Positions 9,923 to 21,552 of a stretch of DNA of 64,000 nt are shown one piece after another (position 1 is the first letter of the stretch; every line of letters begins with the position of its first letter). Both the position numbers and the translations under genes were made by a program. Under the pieces are notes generated by a model, which made no database searches, was not told the DNA's origin, and was given only the letters and a program-made list of their open reading frames with translations. Origin of the DNA: RPQJ01 sp963793675 (GTDB taxonomy: Bacteria > Pseudomonadota > Gammaproteobacteria > Steroidobacterales > Steroidobacteraceae); NCBI GenBank assembly GCA_963793675.1, contig CAWCBA010000008.1, forward strand, positions 248,001 through 312,000, given 5' to 3'.

Positions 9923-11453
9923 TCAGCTGGCCGGAATCAGCGAGGTGAGTTCGCCCGAGTCGACGAGGCGGGCGAGGTTCGCGATGTCGCGGTCCAGGCG
10001 ATGGTCGTCCGGCTGGAACGGCACATGTGATCGCACTGCGGCATGCACGCGCTGCAGTTCCGTCGTGGTCGTGAGCGGGCGCAGCGAGTCGAGGGCATGG
10101 GCGGCGGCGAGCAGTTCGATGCCCAGCACGCGTGCCGTGTTGTCGCAGATCCTGGCGAGCTTGCGGCCAGCCCACGGCGCCATGCTCACGTGGTCCTCCT
10201 GGCCAGCCGAGGTCGGCAGGCTGTCTACCGATGCAGGGTGCGCGTAGGTCTTGTTCTCCGAGACCAGCGCGGCTGCCGTGACGTGCGCGATCATGAAGCC
10301 GGACTCGAGCCCGGGTTCGCTCGTGAGGAACATGTTGAGGTTCGGGTTCACGCGACGGTCGAGCAGGTCGATGCGCCGCTCGGACGTGCTCGCGAGTTCC
10401 GCGACGGCTATCGCGAGGAAATCACTGATGAATCCGATCGGCTCGGCGTGGAAGTTGCCGCCCGACAGCACGTCCTGGCCGAAGATCAGCGGGTTGTCGG
10501 AGACGCCGTTGATGGCCGCGCCGAGCACGTCACGCGCGTGGCGCAACGTATGCTCGACCGCGCCGAACACCTGCGGCATGCAGCGCACGGCGTACGGGTC
10601 CTGTACGCGCTCGCAGTTTTCGTGGCTGCGGCGGATCTCGCTGTCGGAATCGAGCAGCGAACGGATGCGTCGTGCGGCGTCGACCTGGCCCGGCAGGCGG
10701 CTCGCCTGCTGGATGCGATCGTCGAAAGGCGCGTGACTGCCGGCGAGACCTTCCACCGTCATCGCGCAACAGATGACCGAGGCGTCGAGCAGCGACTCGG
10801 CGCGGAACAGGCCGTCGAGGGCAAGCGACAGGCTGAGCTGCGTGCCGTTCAGCAATGCCAGGCCTTCCTTCGCCTGCAGTTCGAGCGGCTCGACCCCGGC
10901 CGCGCGCGGCACCTCGATCGCGGTGAGGGCGCGCCGGGCGTCGGCAGCGGCCGCTGCCGGTGCCGTGGCTTCCCCCTCGCCGATGAGTGCCAGCGCCAGG
11001 TGCGCCAGGGGCGCGAGGTCGCCGGAGGCACCGACGGACCCCTGCGCGGGAATCACGGGCAGGACGTCGGCATTGAGCAGGGCGAGGAGGGCGTCGACGA
11101 CGAGCGGGCGCACACCGGAGAACCCAGCCGCCAGGTTGTTCGCCTTGAGCAGCAACATGCGCCGCACCAGCGCGGGCGACAGCGGCTCGCCCACGCCGCA
11201 CGCATGACTGCGCACCAGGTTGAGCTGCAGCTTGCGCGTCTTCGGCGCGGGAATGACCCGGTTGGCGAACGCGCCGAAGCCCGTGTTGATGCCGTATGCG
11301 GTCCGTCCGGACTCCACCGTCGCTACGACGGTAGCCTCGGACTCCCGCATGCGCGCGCGCGCCGCATCCGCCAGCTCGACCGCCGGGCGCACGCGTTCGA
11401 ATCGCCGCAGCTGTTCGAGCGTGAGCGAGGCGCCGTCGATGACGAGCTTCGTG

Positions 11454-11461
<8 letters not shown>
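9923..11461 (-). CDS. hutH: Histidine ammonia-lyase
   Basis: 512 residues, the usual HutH length. It converts L-histidine to trans-urocanate plus ammonia. The Ala-Ser-Gly that cyclises to the MIO cofactor is in VGASGDLAPLAHL (about residues 143-155). The catalytic-loop motif AYGINTGFGAFA is near residue 55, and NCERVQDPYAVRC and SDNPLIF are in place. The selectivity position reads VRSHACGVGEP, with Ser-His as in true histidine lyases rather than tyrosine or phenylalanine lyases. Its ATG overlaps the end of ettA by 8 bp (translational coupling likely). hutU, hutI and hutG are not in the window. Confidence 0.92.
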
Positions 11462-13121
<1,660 letters not shown>

Positions 13122-13293
13122 TAGGAGGGATTGCGCTCGTCGTCCGGTGGACTCGAAAAAGGTCGGGAATTATCGGTCATCCGGGGCATGGGGCGCTACC
13201 GCTGCCGCAGGGGTGCTGCTAGGCTGCCCCACATTCCGTCGCAGGGACCCACGCCGCTTGCCGCAGACCGATCCGCAGTCACCGCCGGTGCTG

Positions 13294-14227
13294 ATGGTGG
13301 CCAGTGACGGCCTGAGCCGCTATGGCTTCGGCGACGGCCATCCTTTCGGGCCCGACCGCCAGGAAGCGTTCCTGCGCGAGATGCGCCGCAGTCCCGCTTA
13401 CCTGGAGTTGCGCGTCGTCGACCCGCGCGTGGCCGAGCGCGACGAGCTGGAATCGTTTCATCGCCGCGAATACGTGGACCTGGTCATCCAGAAGTCTGCG
13501 GAAGGCCGCGGCTACCTGGATGTCGGCGACACACCGGCCTCGAAAGGCATCTTCGAGGCGTCGAGCCTGGTCGTGGGCGGCACGCTGCTCGCGGTCGAGG
13601 AGATCATGGGCGGCCGCGCGCGGCGCGGCTTCATACCCATCGCTGGCCTGCATCACGCATCCCGCGCACATGCAGCGGGTTTCTGCGTGTTCAACGACTG
13701 CGGCATCGCCATCGAACTGCTGCGCAAGCGGCACGGCCTGCGCCGGATCGCCTACGTGGACATCGATGCGCATCACGGCGACGGCGTGTTCTACGCGTTC
13801 GAGTCGGATCCGGATGCGCTTTTCGCCGACATCCACGAGGACGGGCGCCATCTCTATCCGGGTACCGGCGCCGCGGAGGAAACCGGCAAGGGCAGTGCCT
13901 TCGGCACGAAGCTCAACCTGCCGGTGCCGCCGGGGGCGGGTGACGCGGACTTTCATCGCGAATGGATCAAGGTCGAGGAATACCTGCGGCAGACGCAACC
14001 GGAGTTCATCCTGCTGCAGTGCGGTGCCGACAGCCTCGAAGGCGATCCCATCACGCATCTCGCCTTCAGCGAGGACGCGCACGCGCACGCGGCCGGCGTC
14101 GGTTTGCCGCATTGCGGACGAAATCGGACACGGCCGGGTGCTCGCGATGGGCGGTGGCGGGTACAGCCGGCAGAACCTCGCTCGCGCGTGGACCCGGGTC
14201 GTCGAGGCGCTGGTCGCCAGCCAGTAG
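13294..14227 (+). CDS. Histone deacetylase family protein (class II/AcuC-type), frameshifted near the C-terminus
   Basis: Repaired length 310 residues. Zn-dependent amidohydrolase fold of bacterial HDAC-like proteins (acetylpolyamine amidohydrolase/AcuC group). Motifs: GLHHASRAHAAGFCVFND (His pair), VDIDAHHGDGVFYAF (metal-binding Asp/His), QCGADSLEGDP (second metal Asp) and MGGGGYS. Near 14105 the frame shifts by one base; removing a G or T in GTCGGTTTG gives VCRIADEIGHGRV and the natural end at 14227. ATG 13294 was chosen because MVASDGLSRYGFGDGHPFGP fits the family start; a GTG two codons upstream is possible. Substrate unknown (acetyl-lysine, polyamine or acetoin-related). Confidence 0.85.
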
Positions 14228-14277
14228 TCACGCGCCCACATCGGCTACAATTGCGCGTCCCCGACCGTGGAGAGCAA

Positions 14278-15534
<1,257 letters not shown>

Positions 15535-15572
15535 GCGCGGACTGAACAGGCAGCAGGGCAGGAGACCGTCCG

Positions 15573-16133
15573 GTGTACTGTCCGTTCTGCTCGTTCGAGG
15601 AAACGAAAGTCATCGACTCTCGCCTTTCCGGTGAGGGGCAGCAGGTGCGCCGTCGCCGTGAGTGCCTTCGTTGCGGCGAGCGGTTCACCACGTTCGAATC
15701 CGCCGAGCTCGTCATGCCCCGCGTGGTGAAAAGCGACGCGACGCGCGAACCGTTCGACGAAGCGAAGCTGCGCTCGGGCATGGTGAAGGCACTCGAGAAA
15801 CGACCTGTGGCGATCGAAGCCGTCGACGCTGCCGTGAACCACGTCTGCCACAAGCTGCGCACGCTCGGCGAGCGCGAAGTGCCGGCGCGGCTGATCGGCG
15901 AGCTGGTGATGGACGAGCTGCATCAGCTCGACGAGGTGGCCTACGTCCGCTTCGCGTCCGTCTACCGTAGCTTCCAGGACGTCGACGCATTCCGCGAGGA
16001 AATCGACAAGCTGCGGCACCGCCGGCCGCGCTCCGCCGAAGAACTGCAGCTCGGGCTCTGGTCCGGCGCCGACGCGCCGCTGACGGCGCCGCCGCCCCCC
16101 GGCAACGGCAACAACACGCCCGGCAAGAAGTAG
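15573..16133 (+). CDS. nrdR: Transcriptional repressor NrdR
   Basis: 186 residues. NrdR represses ribonucleotide reductase genes in response to (d)ATP. N-terminal zinc ribbon with CPFC (3-6) and CLRCGERF (~31-38), including the conserved VIDSR stretch; then the ATP-cone (VVKSDATREPFDEAKLRSGM; YVRFASVYRSFQDVDAFREEI). The family is usually ~150-160 residues; here about 30 extra C-terminal residues are Pro/Gly/Asn-rich and low in complexity. It heads the riboflavin gene run, as in many proteobacteria, with 12 bp to ribD. Confidence 0.95.
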   Translation: MYCPFCSFEETKVIDSRLSGEGQQVRRRRECLRCGERFTTFESAELVMPRVVKSDATREPFDEAKLRSGMVKALEKRPVAIEAVDAAVNHVCHKLRTLGEREVPARLIGELVMDELHQLDEVAYVRFASVYRSFQDVDAFREEIDKLRHRRPRSAEELQLGLWSGADAPLTAPPPPGNGNNTPGKK

Positions 16134-16145
16134 ATTGAAACCCGC

Positions 16146-17277
16146 ATGACCGCCAGCCCCGCCGCGATCGACCACGTCCACATGGCGCGGGCGCTGCAGC
16201 TTGCCGCTACGTGGCAGGTATTCGACGGCGCCGAATCCCGCGGTGGGTTGCGTGCTGCTCGATGCGAACGGCGTGGTGGTGGGCGAGGGCTGGCACCATC
16301 GCGCGGGTCAGCCGCATGCCGAAGTGTTTGCACTGCACGCGGCGGCGGTCCGCGCCCGCGGCGGCACGGCGTACGTCACGCTCGAGCCGTGTTCGCACCA
16401 CGGACGCACGCCGCCCTGTACCGATGCGTTGATCGAGGCCGGAGTCCGCCGGGTCGTCGCAGCGATGCAGGACCCCAACCCGCGTGTCGCGGGCGATGGC
16501 CTGCGCCAGCTCGAAGCCGCTGGCATCGCCACGGCCGTTGGCGTGCTCGAACGCGAAGCGCGCGAGCTGAATCGTGGCTTCGTGGCGCGCATGACGCGGG
16601 GACGACCCTGGGTGACGGTGAAGATCGGCGGCAGTGTCGACGGCCGCACGGCGCTGGCCGACGGCTCCAGCCAGTGGATCACGTCGGAGCCCGCCCGCGC
16701 CGACGTGCAGCGTCTGCGTGCTCGCGCATCGGCGATCGTCACCGGCATCGGCACGGCACTGGCTGACGACCCCGCCCTGACCGTTCGTGATCGCAGCCTG
16801 GACCTGGGCGGTCGCGTGCCGCTGCGCGTCGTGCTCGATTCCCGCGGGCGACTCGAACCCGACCTGAAGCTGGCGCGGGACGGCCTGCCAACCCTGGTAT
16901 TCAGTTCGGACGCGGGCGCTCGCTCGCTCGCTCGCCTCGCAGAAGCCTGGTCGGCGGCGCTGCGGATCGAGCCCATGCCAGTGGATGCCGCAGGGCGCGT
17001 CGACCTGAACGCCACGCTGCGGCGCCTGGCCGCGCTCGAATGCAACGAGGTGGTGGTGGAGGCCGGTCCGCAACTCGCGGGCAGCTTCCTCGCGGCCGGA
17101 CTCGCTGACGAAATCGTGCTGTACGTCGCGCCGACCATACTGGGCGAGACGGCGCAGCCCTCCTTTGTCCTGCCGCAGCCGCTGCGCGCGCTGTCGGAGC
17201 GGCCGCAGTATTGCTATCACGACGTGCGACGGGTCGGAGCGGACCTCCGACTGACGCTGCGTCCCGTGGAGACCTGA
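16146..17277 (+). CDS. ribD: Bifunctional diaminohydroxyphosphoribosylaminopyrimidine deaminase / reductase RibD, frameshifted
   Basis: Repaired length 376 residues, normal for RibD. It carries out steps 2 and 3 of riboflavin synthesis: a cytidine-deaminase-like N-terminal domain (HAE in QPHAEVFALHAA; zinc ligands in PCSHHGRTPPC) and an NADPH-dependent reductase domain (VTVKIGGSVDGRTALADGSS; VVEAGPQLAGSFL). Start MTASPAAIDHVHMARALQLAA. At 16209 one surplus A separates LAA from RGRYSTAPNPAVGC; removing it restores the family sequence exactly, so this is very probably a read error. It is 5 bp upstream of ribE. Confidence 0.93.
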
Positions 17278-17282
17278 GCTCA

Positions 17283-17882
17283 ATGTTCACTGGAATCGTG
17301 CAGGGCGTTGCAACGGTGCGTGCGATCGAGCCGCGTGGCGGCGACGTCACCCTGGTGTTCGATACAGCCGGAGTGTCGCTCGCCGACATCGAACTCGGCG
17401 GCAGCATCGCCGTGAGCGGCGTTTGCCTGACGGCAATCCGGTGCGACGACTCGAGCTTCGCGGCGGACGTCTCGCGCGAAACGCTCTCGCTCACGACGCT
17501 CGGCGACTGGGTCGTCGGCAGTCGGGTGAACCTGGAGAAGGCGCTGCAGGCCGGGCAGGCGCTCGGCGGTCATTACGTCACTGGCCACGTGGACGGGGTG
17601 GGGGAACTGGTCTCGCGTCACGACGATGCGCGCTCGGTGCGCATGGAATTCCGGGTGCCGCGCGATCTGGCACGCTACGTCGCCCGCAAGGGTTCCATCT
17701 GCATCGACGGCGTCAGCCTCACCGTGAACAGTGCCAGGGGCGATCGCTTCGATGTGAACCTGGTGCCGCACACCCTGGAGGTCACGACGCTGGGCCGCCT
17801 GCAGCCTGGCAGCCGGGTGAACCTCGAGGTCGACATCATCGCGCGTTATGTCGAGCGGATGATGCATCCCGACCTGGAGTGA
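17283..17882 (+). CDS. ribE: Riboflavin synthase, alpha subunit
   Basis: 199 residues. It dismutates two 6,7-dimethyl-8-ribityllumazines into riboflavin. The MFTGIVQ N-terminus is diagnostic. Two lumazine-binding repeats are seen (residues ~1-95 and ~96-195), each with a GxSxSVxG-like start: GGSIAVSGVCLTAI and KGSICIDGVSLTVN; LGGHYVTGHVDG is also conserved. It sits between ribD and ribB in the riboflavin run. Named ribE here; some databases call the same gene ribC. Confidence 0.95.
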   Translation: MFTGIVQGVATVRAIEPRGGDVTLVFDTAGVSLADIELGGSIAVSGVCLTAIRCDDSSFAADVSRETLSLTTLGDWVVGSRVNLEKALQAGQALGGHYVTGHVDGVGELVSRHDDARSVRMEFRVPRDLARYVARKGSICIDGVSLTVNSARGDRFDVNLVPHTLEVTTLGRLQPGSRVNLEVDIIARYVERMMHPDLE

Positions 17883-18009
17883 GCTTCGCGCCGGCCGTTC
17901 CGCCTTCCTGACCCCGCCCCCTGTTAAACTGCGCGCCGCGAAGGCGGATCGAGCGCCGTCGTTGTCTGATGAAAAACGCTATAATTCAACGACCTAGGTG
18001 CTCTTTGTC
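17883..18009 (+). promoter_or_regulatory. ribE-ribB intergenic region with -10-like TATAAT
   Basis: 127 bp between ribE and ribB. A perfect -10 hexamer TATAAT is at 17980-17985, about 25 bp before the chosen ribB start. No good -35 sits 16-18 bp upstream (the TTGTCT at 17962 is too close). A second promoter for the distal riboflavin genes is plausible. I looked for an FMN riboswitch here and did not see its conserved core. Confidence 0.4.
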
Positions 18010-19114
18010 ATGCATTTCCTGAATACCATAGAGGAGATCCTCGACGACATCCGACAGGGCCGGATGGTCGTGATCATGGATGACGAGGATCGCGAGAACG
18101 AAGGTGACCTGGTGATGGCCGCGACCAAGGTGCGTCCCGAGGACGTCAACTTCATGGCCCGGTACGGTCGCGGCCTGATCTGCCTCACGCTGACCCGCGA
18201 CCGTTGCCGCCAGTTGCGCTTGCCGCTGATGGTCAGCGACACGGATTCGGACCACACCACGAACTTCACCCTGTCGATCGAGGCGGCCGAAGGCGTCACG
18301 ACCGGCATCTCGGCGTATGACCGCGCCCACACGATCCGCACCGCCGTGGCCGAAGCGGCCCGTGCCGAAGACCTGCGGCAGCCGGGCCACATCTTTCCGC
18401 TCATGGCGCAGCCGGGCGGCGTGCTCACGCGCGCAGGTCACACGGAAGCGGGTTGCGACCTGGCCCGTCTCGCCGGCGTCGCGCCCGCGGCAGTCATCGT
18501 CGAGATCCTGAACGAGGACGGCTCGATGGCTCGCCGCCCCGACCTCGAGAAGTTCGCACGCGAGCACGACCTCAAGATCGGCACGATCGCCGACCTGATC
18601 CGCTATCGGCTCGAGAAGGAGCGTTCGGTCGAGCGCATCGCCGAGCGGCAGATCGCGACCGAGTTCGGTCCGTTCCGCCTGGTCTGCTACGAGGACCACG
18701 TCAACAGCACCGTGCACCTGGCGCTGGTCCTCGGCAACCCGGAATCGGAGCAGTGCGCCGCTGGTGCGCGTGCACCTCAAGGACACCGTGCGCGACCTCG
18801 TCGGCGCGATCGAAGAGGGGCACAGCTGGTCGCTGCGCGGCGCCATCGAGCGGGTGGCGCGCGAAGGTTCCGGCATCGTCGTGCTGTTGCGGCCGCACGA
18901 GAGCCCGCTCGAGATCGCGGAATCCGTACGGTCGAGCCATCCCGCCGCGTCGACGGCGAGCCCGGCGCGCGGCGCGCAGGTGCTGCGTACCTACGGCATC
19001 GGGGCGCAGATTCTGCGCGATCTCGGCGTGCGCAGCATGCGCGTGCTGAGCGCGCCGAAACAGATGCATGGGCTTTCGGCGTTCGGCCTCGAAGTCGCCG
19101 AATACGTGGACTGA
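18010..19114 (+). CDS. ribB: 3,4-dihydroxy-2-butanone-4-phosphate synthase with degenerate RibA-like C-terminus (RibBX type), frameshifted
   Basis: Repaired length 367 residues. The N-terminal ~200 residues are a full RibB domain (MDDEDRENEGDLVMAA; GLICLTLT; HIFPLMAQPGGVLTRAGHTE; SPASR-like ASRPR region), making the four-carbon unit of riboflavin from ribulose-5-P. The C-terminal half aligns with GTP cyclohydrolase II but lacks its Cys-based zinc site (no GDxxxxxxCDC), so it should not have RibA activity; such proteins are described as RibBX. One surplus base near 18752 breaks the frame; dropping a T gives SEQAPLVRVHLKDT. MHFLNTIEEIL was chosen as the start over the GTG at 17998 by family resemblance. 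Confidence 0.9.
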
Positions 19115-19128
19115 GGAGCAGACCAGAG

Positions 19129-19605
19129 ATGGACAACATCCGCACCTTGCAGGGCGACGTCATCGCGCGGGACCTGCGCATCGCCATCATTGCCTCGCGT
19201 TTCAATGACGCGATCGTCGAGAACCTCGTGCGCGGCGCCGTCGACGCGCTGCTGCGCCACGGTGCCAGCGAAAAGCAGATCGAAATCATCCGTGTACCTG
19301 GTGCGTACGACCTGCCCTTCGTCGCACGACGCGTCGCGGCGTCGAAACGCTGTGACGCCATCGTCGCCCTGGGCGCGGTGATCCGCGGCGCCACGCCGCA
19401 CTTCGAGTACGTCTGCAGCCAGTGCGCCTCGGGTCTGGCGCGCGCAGCGGACGATACGGGCGTCCCGATCGCGTTCGGCGTCCTGACGACCGACACCATC
19501 GAACAGGCGGTGGAGCGAGCGGGCACCAAGGCGGGCAACAAGGGTGCGGACGCGGCCCTGGTGGCGATCGAGCTGGCAAACCTGATGCGCCGGCTGGACG
19601 TCTGA
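19129..19605 (+). CDS. ribH: 6,7-dimethyl-8-ribityllumazine synthase
   Basis: 158 residues, intact. It condenses the RibB and RibD pathway products into lumazine and forms icosahedral or pentameric shells. Conserved: IIASRFNDAIVENLV, RVPGAYDLPFVA, ALGAVIRGATPHFEYVC (catalytic His in PHFEYV) and FGVLTTDTIEQA. A GAGGAG RBS lies about 10 bp upstream of ATG 19129. It ends 2 bp before nusB. Confidence 0.96.
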   Translation: MDNIRTLQGDVIARDLRIAIIASRFNDAIVENLVRGAVDALLRHGASEKQIEIIRVPGAYDLPFVARRVAASKRCDAIVALGAVIRGATPHFEYVCSQCASGLARAADDTGVPIAFGVLTTDTIEQAVERAGTKAGNKGADAALVAIELANLMRRLDV

Positions 19606-19607
19606 GC

Positions 19608-20078
19608 ATGACGCGACCGCGCGGCGACCGTTCCGGACGAGCGCGCAGCCTGTCGCGCCGCCTCGTGCTGCAGGCGCTCTACCAGTGGCAGATGACCGGC
19701 CAGTCGTTTCCTGAACTGCGCAACCAGTACACGTCCGACGAAGGCCATGCAGAAGTCGACCCGGAGTACTTCCAGCAACTGCTGCAGGGTGTGGTCGAAG
19801 GTTCCGAGGCGCTCGACGCGATGATCGGCACCTGGCTCGATCGGCCGGTGGCGCAACTCGATCCGGTCGAGCACGCGGTGCTGCTGATCGGTGTCGAAGA
19901 GCTCCGCGTGCACGTCGAAGTGCCCTACAAGGTGGTGCTGAACGAGTGCGTCGAGCTCGCCAAGAAGTTCGGGGCGACCGACGGCTACAAGTTCATCAAC
20001 GCGGTTCTCGATCGGGCAGCGCGCCAGTTGCGCGCTGCCGAGCAACAGCCCGCGGCGCGGCGCTCGCTGCGCAAGTAG
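19608..20078 (+). CDS. nusB: Transcription antitermination protein NusB
   Basis: 156 residues. NusB binds boxA RNA with NusE/S10 during rRNA antitermination. Recognised by the all-helical pattern ARSLSRRLVLQALYQW, DPVEHAVLLIGVEEL, VPYKVVLNECVELAKKFG and GYKFINAVLDRAA. The basic N-terminus and Ala/Arg-rich C-terminus are species-specific. The 2-bp spacing from ribH and the thiL-pgpA order after it are the standard proteobacterial arrangement. Confidence 0.95.
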   Translation: MTRPRGDRSGRARSLSRRLVLQALYQWQMTGQSFPELRNQYTSDEGHAEVDPEYFQQLLQGVVEGSEALDAMIGTWLDRPVAQLDPVEHAVLLIGVEELRVHVEVPYKVVLNECVELAKKFGATDGYKFINAVLDRAARQLRAAEQQPAARRSLRK

Positions 20079-20105
20079 CCATACCTACCGAAGCCCGGAG
20101 CGCCC

Positions 20106-21065
20106 GTGCCCCTCGGCGAGTTCGACGTCATCGCCCGTTACTTCTCGCGCAGTTCGCCGCGCAGCGACGTGCTGCTCGGCGTCGGTGACGATGCGGCATT
20201 GCTGACGCCGCCTCCGGGCCAGGCCCTGGTCGCCGCGACGGATACACTGGTCGAAGGGCGGCATTTCCTTCCTGGCACGCCAGCCGGCGCCATCGGGCAC
20301 CAGGCGCTGGCCGTGAACCTGAGCGACCTGGCCGCCATGGGCGCCGAGCCGGCGTGGGCGTTGCTTTCACTTTCGATGCCGCGCTCCGACGAGCGCTGGC
20401 TCGCAGACTTCGCGGATGGCCTGTACGCGCTGGCCGGGCGCCACGACGTCGCGCTCGTCGGGGGCGATACGGTATCCGGTCCGCTCGTCGTCACGATCGA
20501 AGTACTGGGATTCGTGCCGCCTGCTGCGGCACTGCTGCGCTCGGGAGCGCGGGCGGGTGACCTGATCGTCGTGTCCGGCGGGCCCGGCGTCGCCGCGGCC
20601 GGGCTCGAGGAACTGCAATCCGGTCGCGCAACCTTCGGGTCGCAGGATGCGCGCGTGCGCCGCTTCCTGCGGGCCGAACCGCGGCTGCGGCTGGGGCGCG
20701 CACTGCGTGGGTTCGCCACGGCCGCGATGGACGTCTCCGATGGGTTGCTCGGCGATCTCGGCAAACTTGCGCGCTCGAGCGGTGTGGGTGCGTGCATCGA
20801 CCTCGAGCGTCTGCCGGTCGCACCCGAACTGGCGGCCTATCCGCCGGCCGAACAGGAGCGCCTGGTGCTGCACGGCGGTGACGACTACGAACTGCTGTTC
20901 ACACTGCCTGCCGATCATTTCGGCCATATCGCGCACCTCGCCGAGGCCGGCGGCTGCAACCTGCGGTGCATCGGCTCGATGGTGCAAGGCGACGGCGTCG
21001 AGTGCCGTCGCGACGGCGTGCGCGTGAATGTCGCCGGGCAGGGCTATGACCATTTCGCCTCCTGA
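20106..21065 (+). CDS. thiL: Thiamine-monophosphate kinase
   Basis: 319 residues, GTG start (MPLGEFDVIARYFSR is the typical N-terminus). It phosphorylates thiamine monophosphate to the active diphosphate. AIR-synthase-like fold with GVGDDAALL, ATDTLVEGRHF, NLSDLAAMGAEPAW, LVGGDTVSGPLVV, AAMDVSDGLLGDL and HGGDDYELLFT, all Mg/ATP or substrate motifs of the family. The last 20 bp overlap the start of pgpA, so the two are translationally coupled. Confidence 0.96.
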   Translation: MPLGEFDVIARYFSRSSPRSDVLLGVGDDAALLTPPPGQALVAATDTLVEGRHFLPGTPAGAIGHQALAVNLSDLAAMGAEPAWALLSLSMPRSDERWLADFADGLYALAGRHDVALVGGDTVSGPLVVTIEVLGFVPPAAALLRSGARAGDLIVVSGGPGVAAAGLEELQSGRATFGSQDARVRRFLRAEPRLRLGRALRGFATAAMDVSDGLLGDLGKLARSSGVGACIDLERLPVAPELAAYPPAEQERLVLHGGDDYELLFTLPADHFGHIAHLAEAGGCNLRCIGSMVQGDGVECRRDGVRVNVAGQGYDHFAS

Positions 21066-21552
21066 GTCCGGTCACAAGCGCGACCGCATCCCGGCAGCGT
21101 TGCTGCGGGATCCCGTCCACTTGCTCGCGCTGGGGTTCGGCTCGGGACTCGCGCCCGTGGCGCCCGGCACGTTCGGTTCGATCGTCGGCCTGCTGTTCGG
21201 GCTCGCGGTTGCTCCGTTCGGCTTGTGGATCGCCCTGCTGGTGACGATCGTGGTAACCGTCGCCGGGGTCTGGATCTGCGGCGAGAGCGCGCGGAAGCTC
21301 GGCGTGCACGACCATTCCGCCATCGTGTGGGACGAGGTGGCCGGGATGATGCTCACCCTGCTGGCTGCGCCGGCCACCTGGTGGGGAATGGCGCTCGCGT
21401 TCGGGCTGTTCCGGCTGTTCGACGTGTGGAAACCCTGGCCGATCCGGGAGGTCGATCACGGAATGCGCGGGGGGCTGGGAATTATGCTCGACGACGTAAT
21501 GGCAGCCGCCATGGCCGCCACCCTGTTGTTGATCATCAAGAAGTACACGTGA
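21046..21552 (+). CDS. pgpA: Phosphatidylglycerophosphatase A
   Basis: 168 residues, an inner-membrane lipid phosphatase that makes phosphatidylglycerol from PGP. Family motifs are GFGSGLAPVAPGTFGSIVG near residue 35, VWDEVAGM (catalytic acidic pair) and FRLFDVWKPWPI; three to four hydrophobic segments cross the membrane (for example residues ~45-80, 105-130 and 145-165). The ATG at 21046 lies inside the thiL end. The stop TGA overlaps the next gene's GTG start as GTGA. Confidence 0.94.
   Translation: MTISPPESGHKRDRIPAALLRDPVHLLALGFGSGLAPVAPGTFGSIVGLLFGLAVAPFGLWIALLVTIVVTVAGVWICGESARKLGVHDHSAIVWDEVAGMMLTLLAAPATWWGMALAFGLFRLFDVWKPWPIREVDHGMRGGLGIMLDDVMAAAMAATLLLIIKKYT

Noticed and set aside
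17883..18009. FMN riboswitch upstream of ribB
   Set aside because: The conserved FMN aptamer core is not seen and the gap is short.
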